7,265 nucleotides of DNA, taken from an uncultured Chloroflexota bacterium (GTDB lineage: Bacteria; Chloroflexota; Anaerolineae; Aggregatilineales; Phototrophicaceae). Each line of letters opens with the position of its first letter. The stretch's first letter is position 1. The stretch covers positions 1-7,265 of the forward strand of contig CALDGT010000898.1 of the NCBI GenBank assembly GCA_937942935.1, given 5' to 3'. The position numbers were made by a program, and so were the translations under genes. This document shows, piece after piece, positions 1-5,857 of the stretch. The notes below the pieces were generated by a model. The model searched no databases and was not told the origin of the DNA. It saw nothing but the letters and a program-made list of their open reading frames with translations.

Positions 1-33
1 ACCGGCATCACATTAAACACCATCATACCATGT
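1..33 (-). other. Sequence downstream of the small TadE-like gene
   Basis: These 33 bases follow the TAG stop of the 124-aa gene on the minus strand. No terminator hairpin is visible. Read in the same frame they give TWYDGV, a TAA stop, then CDAG. A different minus-strand frame stays open to the window edge and contains adjacent ATG codons at 24-26 and 21-23 without a convincing ribosome binding site. The stretch could be the decayed 3' part of the TadE gene, or the spacer and start of another gene. The window is too short to decide. Confidence 0.3.
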
Positions 34-408
34 CTAGAAGACGCTATCTCCCATCACAATATATGAGCCAGTAGAAATATCGAAGTCCTTTAACCAAACC
101 TCAGTCATGGCAGAAGGGTTATCGAGGTCAAAATGGAACTGATGACGTTGACCACGTTCAGTCGCGCTACCGGTACAAGCGATAATTTCATCCACTTTAT
201 ACCGTTCTTTGTCGTATTGCCCCGTTGTGGTATAGCGAATGGCTTCACGGGCAGAGTTTTCGATTGTCACCCATGCCTGAAAGATACGCCCAAATTCAAC
301 CACACCAAAGATGAGCAATAACAACAATGGAAGTGTTAGGGCAAATTCCGCTAGGGTTTGCCCTCGCCTTTTCAGGCTTTTGTCATAACTTGGCAGTGCC
401 TTATACAT
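34..408 (-). CDS. Small TadE-like pseudopilin (TadE family), possibly truncated
   Basis: A 124-aa protein of the TadE family, the minor pseudopilins of Tad/Flp (type IVc) pili, expected in the cytoplasmic membrane with its C-terminal part outside. Seen: a basic N-terminus with KRRGQ at residues 13-17, then the TadE signature with AEFAL from residue 20, a Leu-rich membrane helix (about 24-37) and VEFGR just after it. Glu21 lies five residues after Gly16, matching the +5 Glu rule of type IV prepilin-like processing; cleavage after Gly16 is inferred. The rest (about 60-124) is polar and unassigned. The start is fixed by AAGGA 8 nt upstream and an in-frame TGA six codons upstream. It is the last visible gene of a three-gene operon, 21 nt after the TadG-like gene. 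From memory, relatives of this type are often longer, and the downstream frame suggests the stop may be a truncation. Family assignment is firm; intactness is not. Confidence 0.85.
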   Translation of the reverse strand: MYKALPSYDKSLKRRGQTLAEFALTLPLLLLLIFGVVEFGRIFQAWVTIENSAREAIRYTTTGQYDKERYKVDEIIACTGSATERGQRHQFHFDLDNPSAMTEVWLKDFDISTGSYIVMGDSVF

Positions 409-416
409 AGCATCCG

Positions 417-421
417 TCCTT
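417..421 (-). promoter_or_regulatory. Ribosome binding site of the small TadE-like gene
   Basis: AAGGA on the minus strand lies 8 nt before the ATG at 406-408, inside the 21-nt gap after the TadG-like stop. An ATG nearer to it is out of frame, so the site supports the annotated start. Confidence 0.7.
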
Positions 422-429
422 ATTCAAAC

Positions 430-3400
430 TCATCCTGCCAAACGGGTAAACATACGTGATGCAATATCATCAAACACCTGTTGCAACTCAGTCACACTAG
501 GCGCATTATAATAATTGCCACAACTCTCCCCGCCACGACGGGGGGCAAAATCGGAAACATCTACTGCGGGGTCTGTCCAATCCACTGCGGGATTTTCGCA
601 AGGGTCTTTGACACCCCAATCAGTCACATCTTTATTGGTATTCACTTGGGTATAGAACCCATCATGATTGCGCCAATCTTGATGTAAGTCATTATCAATC
701 ACAAAGTTATCACCCGCATCGGCAATATAGCGCAATAATTCTTCGCCTAAACATTGCTCAATATTGAGTGTACACATGCACGCATCATATTCTGGGCTAT
801 CGTTATTGCCAATGCGTTGTTCGCAAGTGCGGTTATCGAGACCATGTACACGGTCTTCAAATTCCAAACGGAAGCCGATGGTGAAAATGGTGGGCAACAC
901 GGCATCGCCACTTTGTTCTTCATCTACGCCCGCGACAAAATCTGCCCAATCACGCGCATAATCATCTACATCATAGAGCATGTCACAATTGGGGTTATAT
1001 AATTTGGTAACAGGGTCAAATTCACCTAAATCCACATCGAAGATATTGCCCAAGCGGGTATTTTCTGAAAGGACGTATTCCGCTTCGGTTTGAGTGGCTG
1101 GGTTAAATGTTAGCCAATCTGACGGGACAATATTACTTGGTGGGTCAAATGTTTCACCATATACAGTCGAGACCAAGCGGTCACGGTAATCTCTGTCAAA
1201 TGAACCCGGTTGAAAACCCGGTCCAAAATCGGGATAGCCAATCGATCTGCCATCGCTCAAGCAGAAATGACGTGTAAAGACATCGGGGTCAGAACAATAT
1301 GGGAAATTTTTACCTGTCAAGTTCTTGACTAATTGACCGGGATTAGAGGTTGTCCCGTATGGACATAACCCTAACCAACCATAACCACCACGCGCCACGC
1401 TTGCCCCATTATCAGCGCGAATCCCTTCGCCATATAAGCCCGATTTATTGGGGGCGGTTGGGCTGGCATTGGTACGTTGTCTCCAATCAAAACGACTGAC
1501 TTCTTCATAAGGCAGGGCTTGGTCAACTTTAGAACCGTTTGTCCGAACAGGGTCAGATGCGCCCGCCGCGCCATCGCTGAGCAAAATCATAATCCATACT
1601 GTACCCGCACGGCGTGTTGTCTTGGGGTCGGTGAGGGCTTGGTTGCCCACACGGAGCGCCGCTCCGATGTTCGTACCACGACACATTCCTTGTTTTTCAT
1701 AGCTATGGTCAGTGGTCATTTCGCCGCCCGCGCGAGTCAGGCTGAAATTTGTCCAGAGTGCATCAGACCCCGTACCATAAGCAGGTGGGTTAAATATCCG
1801 ATACAAGGCGGGGTTATAGTTATTATCAAATGAGGTACTCCCCGAATTGCGGGTTGCAAATCGGCTATAGGGGAACGGCAATTCCGCATTTTGAACACTG
1901 CAATTGCCCGCCACAGGATAATTAAGGTAAGACGGGTCAATGGAACTTTGGTCAAAGAGTGGTGCAGTCATGCTATCCATTGGGGGTGGCGGACATTCAG
2001 CACTATCACATTCATAATCTACGGGCATAATTTCATTGCTTTGGTTAAAACCCGCAGAATATTGTGTCACACCTGCCGTACCAGTCCATGGACCATCGGC
2101 GCTAAAGACACCGCCATCTTCATTCCAGACATAATAATTTGGCTCTGCACGCACACCAATGGCAGAGTTGAGGACGAGTGTGGCAGTATTCAAATCTTCA
2201 ATCATGTGACTGAGATTAGAGAAGCCTGCTCGACCATTTTTGCCATCGGGGTCAACAATATAAGCCGATTTGTCGAATGTAACAAAACCTACGCGGTCGC
2301 CCCGTAAGAAGTCAATACGTTCCAAGAATAAGCGGGTCGCATCACGCGCTTGTTTCATTGGTTGACAAATCAAATCATCAAACCGGTGGTCATTTGACCA
2401 GTTGTTAGAATTGAGACCAAATGGGGTTGCACCAGTGGGGTCTGATGGGTCTAGGAAAGCACCACTGCGGTCTACCAACGCATAACTAGGGTCATTACAA
2501 CACCCATAGAAATTATAGGTTGGCACAAAACCTGCCCATTGGGGTTGTGTTTGGGTGGGGTTATCATAATTTTCGATGTTGGGCCAAACAGAATTAGTGA
2601 GGCTATATTCATCCACATACATTTCTGCGAGGACAGGATCCATATCAGAAATCATCGAGAATGGGTAAAAGCGCACACGACAGGCTTCACGCGGGTGTGT
2701 TTGGGTTGTCGTCACATCGTCTGGCACAAATGACCGCACTTGATAATATTGATTGCGAATATCCTGAAAATTGGTATTCGGGTCATTTGGGGCAATGTAA
2801 GGTGCTAAAGGACCCACACCCGATTTATCACCTACAGGGGCTTCGCCACCTATCGGTTGGTCAATTTCTAAATAATACAGACGACGATTCACCTCAGATT
2901 GTGGGACACCAAGCAAATAATATCCCCAGAACCAACCGTCAATCCATGTCTCATATGTATCCGCATACCCATTGGCAACAGCCCCACCCCGTATGGGTGG
3001 TGGTGTATAAGCAAAACCCGGATTTGCGACAATGTTGTTAGCAATGAAGTCAGGTTGTGCATAAGGGTCATCTGGAGCGCGAGTTTCGGCAGTGACACGC
3101 CCAAACCCTGTCCATGTTGGGAATCCTGTTGTCGTTGTATCGCGGATAATTTGCCCCAAGACCGTATTATTATTGGAATCAATACGGGTTGATTTTACCT
3201 CTATACGTGGTGGCAAATACGCTACCGCCATGTGAACCGCTTCCCAGTCTTGAATGACGGTATCGAACATCATGGATTCAGACACATCCATGACGATAAC
3301 CACATCCAAAACGGCTGTTTCAGAGACGGCGCTGGCTTCTAGTAAGATATTTTGCCAACCAAATAAACGCAAAAACACAGTGGGCGATTCGACTTGCGCC

Positions 3401-4110
3401 GTGACACGCACCAATTTGCGTTGGTCTGCGGTACAAATTTCGGCATCATCTGTCCAGTCTTCTGGAAGAAGAGGTCCCAAGTCTGCAAGGTAATTGAGGA
3501 CAGCATTATTCGTTGTCGCATAGTTTGTGCCAATATCAACACTCGTTGCATAGGTTGCATAAGTGTTTATCAGCGCATTTGTGGTTGTCTGCAATGCCAC
3601 AGTATCATCTGGCAAAGTCGAGGCATACCCTTCTAGCGCCACTATATAAGCCCTTGTTGCAGTAACATACGCATCTCGTAATGCGATTAAATCGGTCGTA
3701 CCACCCGCAATCGCATCCGATAACGCTTCAGAAGTGGCATTATAATTTGCCTCTGCCGTTGTGACCGCAGTTGGGGTGTTTTGTAAACCCGATTGGGGTG
3801 AATTATCGGTGCGTGGTTGGTTTTGACACGATTCAACCCACACATCGCGCGGATTTAAGCCATGTAATTCGATATAGCTCCGCGCAGTGAGGCTGACAGT
3901 GGCGATAGAACGGTCTTGGCGCATTTGACCAGCGGCGGCAATCGCCGCGGCATCTACAGCCCGCCGTAAGGTAGCATAGCGCACAAAAAGCAATGAGATG
4001 TCGGTGGTGATGCCCACAAACCCTAGCAAGGCAATCATGCCAAGCGCGAGTACAACGATAGATTGCCCTTTATGCTGTTTTCTAAATTCTCGTTTCATGA
4101 GTCGTCTCAT
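430..4110 (-). CDS. Giant TadG-like pilus protein with an interrupted vWA domain
   Basis: A 1226-aa TadG-like protein, expected to be anchored in the membrane and exposed outside as part of a Tad pilus or adhesin apparatus. The N-terminus has KGQS (14-17), one membrane helix (about 18-43) and the TadG-type ARSYIELHG-like segment to about 95. An Ala/Thr-rich helical stretch (115-212) follows. The vWA domain begins with a hydrophobic strand and DVSES (275-279). It continues with helix 1 and strand 2 (581-621, containing GDRVGFVTF), then GTNIG (Thr813), then a strand ending LLSDG (Asp846), strand IFTIGF (1075-1080), helix GEELLRYIADAG (1122-1133) and a last helix (1206-1226). All five MIDAS residues (D275, S277, S279, T813, D846) are present, so divalent-metal and ligand binding is plausible. 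Insertions of about 290, 145, 205 and 65 residues split the fold; I recognise no domain in them. There are 20 cysteines, suggesting disulfides outside the cell. An in-frame TGA three codons upstream bounds the start; M5 is a weaker alternative. The ligand is unknown. Confidence 0.9.
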   Translation of the reverse strand: MRRLMKREFRKQHKGQSIVVLALGMIALLGFVGITTDISLLFVRYATLRRAVDAAAIAAAGQMRQDRSIATVSLTARSYIELHGLNPRDVWVESCQNQPRTDNSPQSGLQNTPTAVTTAEANYNATSEALSDAIAGGTTDLIALRDAYVTATRAYIVALEGYASTLPDDTVALQTTTNALINTYATYATSVDIGTNYATTNNAVLNYLADLGPLLPEDWTDDAEICTADQRKLVRVTAQVESPTVFLRLFGWQNILLEASAVSETAVLDVVIVMDVSESMMFDTVIQDWEAVHMAVAYLPPRIEVKSTRIDSNNNTVLGQIIRDTTTTGFPTWTGFGRVTAETRAPDDPYAQPDFIANNIVANPGFAYTPPPIRGGAVANGYADTYETWIDGWFWGYYLLGVPQSEVNRRLYYLEIDQPIGGEAPVGDKSGVGPLAPYIAPNDPNTNFQDIRNQYYQVRSFVPDDVTTTQTHPREACRVRFYPFSMISDMDPVLAEMYVDEYSLTNSVWPNIENYDNPTQTQPQWAGFVPTYNFYGCCNDPSYALVDRSGAFLDPSDPTGATPFGLNSNNWSNDHRFDDLICQPMKQARDATRLFLERIDFLRGDRVGFVTFDKSAYIVDPDGKNGRAGFSNLSHMIEDLNTATLVLNSAIGVRAEPNYYVWNEDGGVFSADGPWTGTAGVTQYSAGFNQSNEIMPVDYECDSAECPPPPMDSMTAPLFDQSSIDPSYLNYPVAGNCSVQNAELPFPYSRFATRNSGSTSFDNNYNPALYRIFNPPAYGTGSDALWTNFSLTRAGGEMTTDHSYEKQGMCRGTNIGAALRVGNQALTDPKTTRRAGTVWIMILLSDGAAGASDPVRTNGSKVDQALPYEEVSRFDWRQRTNASPTAPNKSGLYGEGIRADNGASVARGGYGWLGLCPYGTTSNPGQLVKNLTGKNFPYCSDPDVFTRHFCLSDGRSIGYPDFGPGFQPGSFDRDYRDRLVSTVYGETFDPPSNIVPSDWLTFNPATQTEAEYVLSENTRLGNIFDVDLGEFDPVTKLYNPNCDMLYDVDDYARDWADFVAGVDEEQSGDAVLPTIFTIGFRLEFEDRVHGLDNRTCEQRIGNNDSPEYDACMCTLNIEQCLGEELLRYIADAGDNFVIDNDLHQDWRNHDGFYTQVNTNKDVTDWGVKDPCENPAVDWTDPAVDVSDFAPRRGGESCGNYYNAPSVTELQQVFDDIASRMFTRLAG

Positions 4111-4120
4111 GGCACTTCAT

Positions 4121-4126
4121 TCCTTT
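4121..4126 (-). promoter_or_regulatory. Ribosome binding site of the TadG-like gene
   Basis: AAAGGA on the minus strand lies 10 nt before the ATG at 4108-4110, within the 17-nt gap after the upstream TAG stop. The spacing is slightly long. It favours the first Met over the ATG four codons later, which has no comparable site. Confidence 0.55.
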
Positions 4127-4127
4127 A

Positions 4128-5639
4128 CTAAGGTGTGGCTGTTTGTAAAAAGTCGTCCACATCTAAGTTAAATTTCAAATTGGGGACAGCTGATGGCGCG
4201 GGGAAAGCAGACCAAACAGAAATGGTCGTGCGTTCACTCCCCAAAAAGTTGTATACGGGCGAAAAGATGGGAATATCTAACAATAGACGGTGTTGCCAGA
4301 ATATCTCAACCAATACAATACCTTGGTTCGCCATATAACGGCGAATATCATCTTCTGCACATCCGCCAGAACCATCATCCACGCAGTTAAAACTGGGGTT
4401 AGTTGTACGGATAGCATCTATCTCTTGTTGAGATAAGAAGAAACGGTTATTGCGAAGCAAGTTTTGCATATCTTGAACAGAAAATTCAGACCCAAAACAC
4501 AAGCTATTATAACTTGTACCTGCAATATCAAGTGTGCGGTTCACTTTATGATACCCAGTGAGCGAAAAACCACGCACCATTTCTTGATAATTATACGGGT
4601 CAAATGCAGGGGGTTCACCGGGTGATACCCATATGCCATCACGCAAAACGGCTAGTTCTAATGGGTATATGCCAACGATATTTCCACCATCATAAACCTC
4701 GACCACATCTACCCCACCCCGTTGAACCATGCTCCCATGTTGATTCCCTAATAATCCAACATAGTATGTCGCAAGGAATTGGTTGGGGTTAGGCGCTAAG
4801 GTGCTATTCGGTAAGAATGTATTGGTACCGGGCGTTGACCCTTGGTCACGATATGGCATATAAAAATCGAATGGGTCACGTTCTGGTGAATTCAGGACAC
4901 GCACAGTTGGATTAGTCGGGTCTAGCCACACATTACATTCATTCGCTTTGGTCGGATACCGTCCCACAATGACTGGGATATATCCATCTTTACCATCACC
5001 TTCAAATTCATCATTGGTGAAGGGACCATCAATTAACTCTAACTCATCACCATCGGCGGTCACAGCATTATTGTTAACGATTTGAACCGCAAACACCGAA
5101 ATAATAATATCATCGGTACGCTGGTCTACAGGGATGGCATCTGACCATCGTATCTCTAATGGGCTAAGCGATGCTAACATCTGGCACATCACCAAATTAT
5201 AAAATCCCGTAAAATTATCGGGGATAGATGAGTTGCCTAATGCACCACAATTCCGCACATTCTTCCGTAAGTTTTCGATGTTCGTCCGGTTATAACCACC
5301 ATATTTAGGAGGGTCAGCGAAGATAGGATAATTCAGCCATTGGGGGTCATAACTTTCGCCGATGGGCAGGCTTGCCCATTCATTCCAAACGAGTGGACTA
5401 TTATCACCACTCAAGACAGCGCCACGACGCGCCCCAACACGAGTTACCTCTAATAAAGTGAGATAATTCCGCGCAAACCAACCAATTTCAACCAGCCCTA
5501 CTAATAAGATAATTAGTAGCGGGGTTATCATGGTCATTTCTAACACACTCTGACCATATTGGCGCTTATGTTTTTTAGCGCCGCGTGGCTGGGGTGTGCC
5601 ATCTAAAATTTTGATTACTTTCTTTAATAAATTACGCAT
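4128..5639 (-). CDS. Long TadE-like pilus assembly protein with a large ectodomain
   Basis: A 503-aa TadE-like protein, far longer than classical TadE (usually under 200 aa). Seen: a Lys/Arg-rich cytoplasmic leader (1-28), then GQSVLE (29-34), a hydrophobic helix (about 37-55) with VEIGW at 50-54, and a continuing amphipathic helix with EVTRVGARRGA (64-74). This is the TadE signature. Glu34 is at +5 from Gly29, as in type IV prepilin-like substrates of a TadV-type peptidase; processing is inferred. Residues about 76-435 are an Asn/Pro/Asp-rich region expected outside the membrane, with six cysteines in the whole protein, and unassigned. The C-terminal part (439-484, VLVEIFWQHRLLLDIP then a hydrophobic stretch) resembles the usual closing strand region of TadE/TadG-like proteins, so the ectodomain looks like an insertion between family halves. 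First gene of the operon, 17 nt before the TadG-like gene. The start is fixed by AGGTGG 4 nt upstream and an in-frame TGA at 5655-5657. A structural or minor-pilin role is inferred. Confidence 0.88.
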   Translation of the reverse strand: MRNLLKKVIKILDGTPQPRGAKKHKRQYGQSVLEMTMITPLLIILLVGLVEIGWFARNYLTLLEVTRVGARRGAVLSGDNSPLVWNEWASLPIGESYDPQWLNYPIFADPPKYGGYNRTNIENLRKNVRNCGALGNSSIPDNFTGFYNLVMCQMLASLSPLEIRWSDAIPVDQRTDDIIISVFAVQIVNNNAVTADGDELELIDGPFTNDEFEGDGKDGYIPVIVGRYPTKANECNVWLDPTNPTVRVLNSPERDPFDFYMPYRDQGSTPGTNTFLPNSTLAPNPNQFLATYYVGLLGNQHGSMVQRGGVDVVEVYDGGNIVGIYPLELAVLRDGIWVSPGEPPAFDPYNYQEMVRGFSLTGYHKVNRTLDIAGTSYNSLCFGSEFSVQDMQNLLRNNRFFLSQQEIDAIRTTNPSFNCVDDGSGGCAEDDIRRYMANQGIVLVEIFWQHRLLLDIPIFSPVYNFLGSERTTISVWSAFPAPSAVPNLKFNLDVDDFLQTATP

Positions 5640-5643
5640 GATG

Positions 5644-5660
5644 CCACCTATCTGTCACCT
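5644..5660 (-). promoter_or_regulatory. Tandem Shine-Dalgarno-like sites before the long TadE-like gene
   Basis: On the minus strand AGGTGA (5655-5660) and AGGTGG (5644-5649) lie in a short direct repeat (ATAGGTG twice, 11 nt apart). The proximal copy is 4 nt from the ATG and is the likely ribosome binding site. The distal copy is about 15 nt away, too far to serve this start, and no other start codon follows it in frame. Confidence 0.5.
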
Positions 5661-5701
5661 ATTTTGGGTTAGGCACTCACAATCCTTCTGCGTCATCCTA
5701 A

Positions 5702-5729
5702 ATGATACCATACCCATGCCAGCTAACAA
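5702..5729 (-). promoter_or_regulatory. Extended -10 promoter candidate for the tad-like operon
   Basis: The minus strand reads TTGTTA (5724-5729), a 16-nt spacer, then TATCAT (5702-5707), which matches five of six bases of the sigma-70 -10 consensus. TGG directly precedes it, giving the extended -10 form. Transcription would start near 5695 and leave a leader of about 55 nt before the 503-aa gene. Placement in the divergent gap and orientation fit. It rests on sequence match only. Confidence 0.5.
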
Positions 5730-5753
5730 TAAAGGCAGTGGTAGAAAATTGAT

Positions 5754-5775
5754 AAGGTTTTGTACAAGGTTTTGT
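5754..5775. repeat. Perfect 10-bp direct repeat in the divergent promoter region
   Basis: AAGGTTTTGT occurs at 5754-5763 and again at 5766-5775, a 12-bp period. The palindrome TTGTACAA (5760-5767) spans the junction. The pair lies between the two promoter candidates, about 24 bp from the tad-side -35 and 15 bp from the start of the carB promoter candidate. An operator for a regulator of one or both units is possible. A chance duplication is also possible. Confidence 0.5.
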
Positions 5776-5783
5776 GTATAGCT

Positions 5784-5821
5784 TTGACAATTGACCTAGC
5801 TTGGCACTGCGGTACTATTAT
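5784..5821 (+). promoter_or_regulatory. Promoter candidate for carB
   Basis: Two overlapping -35-like hexamers, TTGACA (5784-5789) and TTGACC (5791-5796), precede an AT-rich stretch with TACTAT (5813-5818) and TATTAT (5816-5821). The best pairing is TTGACC with TACTAT at 16 nt; TTGACC with TATTAT is 19 nt. The perfect TTGACA is too far from either -10. Start would be near 5825-5828, leaving a leader of about 30 nt. Exact pairing is uncertain, but carB needs a promoter here because the upstream gene is divergent. Confidence 0.45.
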
Positions 5822-5827
5822 AGGTAC
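5811..5827. repeat. GGTAC pair flanking the carB -10 region
   Basis: GGTAC occurs at 5811-5815 and 5823-5827, again with a 12-bp period. Its GTAC cores are self-complementary, so the pair also reads as an inverted repeat around the AT-rich -10 candidate. A third GTAC sits at 5762-5765 in the upstream repeat. This is weak evidence for a protein-binding site and may be chance. Confidence 0.25.
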
Positions 5828-5846
5828 ATTTTTTAGCCTAGTGAGT

Positions 5847-5855
5847 GGAAGTGAT
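5847..5855 (+). promoter_or_regulatory. Ribosome binding site of carB
   Basis: GGAAGTGAT differs by one base from the ideal anti-16S complement GGAGGTGAT and sits just before the ATG at 5858. A TAA codon directly precedes that ATG in frame (5855-5857), so the start cannot lie further upstream. Confidence 0.75.
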
Positions 5856-5857
5856 AA

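Noticed and set aside
2232..2253. DPDGKNG (residues 620-626 of the TadG-like protein) as a calcium-binding loop
   Set aside because: It resembles a DxDxDG loop but has Lys at the fifth position and Asn at the sixth, and occurs once. It more likely is the turn after vWA strand 2.
1891..2307. A 138-codon plus-strand open frame inside the TadG-like gene, with other long plus-strand frames across 133-3636
   Set aside because: They lie antisense to a gene with clear family motifs, have no ribosome binding sites or recognisable products, and are low in convincing protein character. They are shadows of the minus-strand coding frame.
34..4110. Stop-codon reassignment to explain in-frame stops after the small TadE-like gene
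   Set aside because: TAG and TGA both end neighbouring genes at sensible places, and the frames of the other three genes contain no internal stops.
5640..5857. Riboswitch, attenuator or terminator in the intergenic region
   Set aside because: I found no strong hairpin followed by a T-run and no recognisable leader motif; the leaders implied by the promoters (about 55 and 30 nt) are too short for known pyrimidine attenuators.
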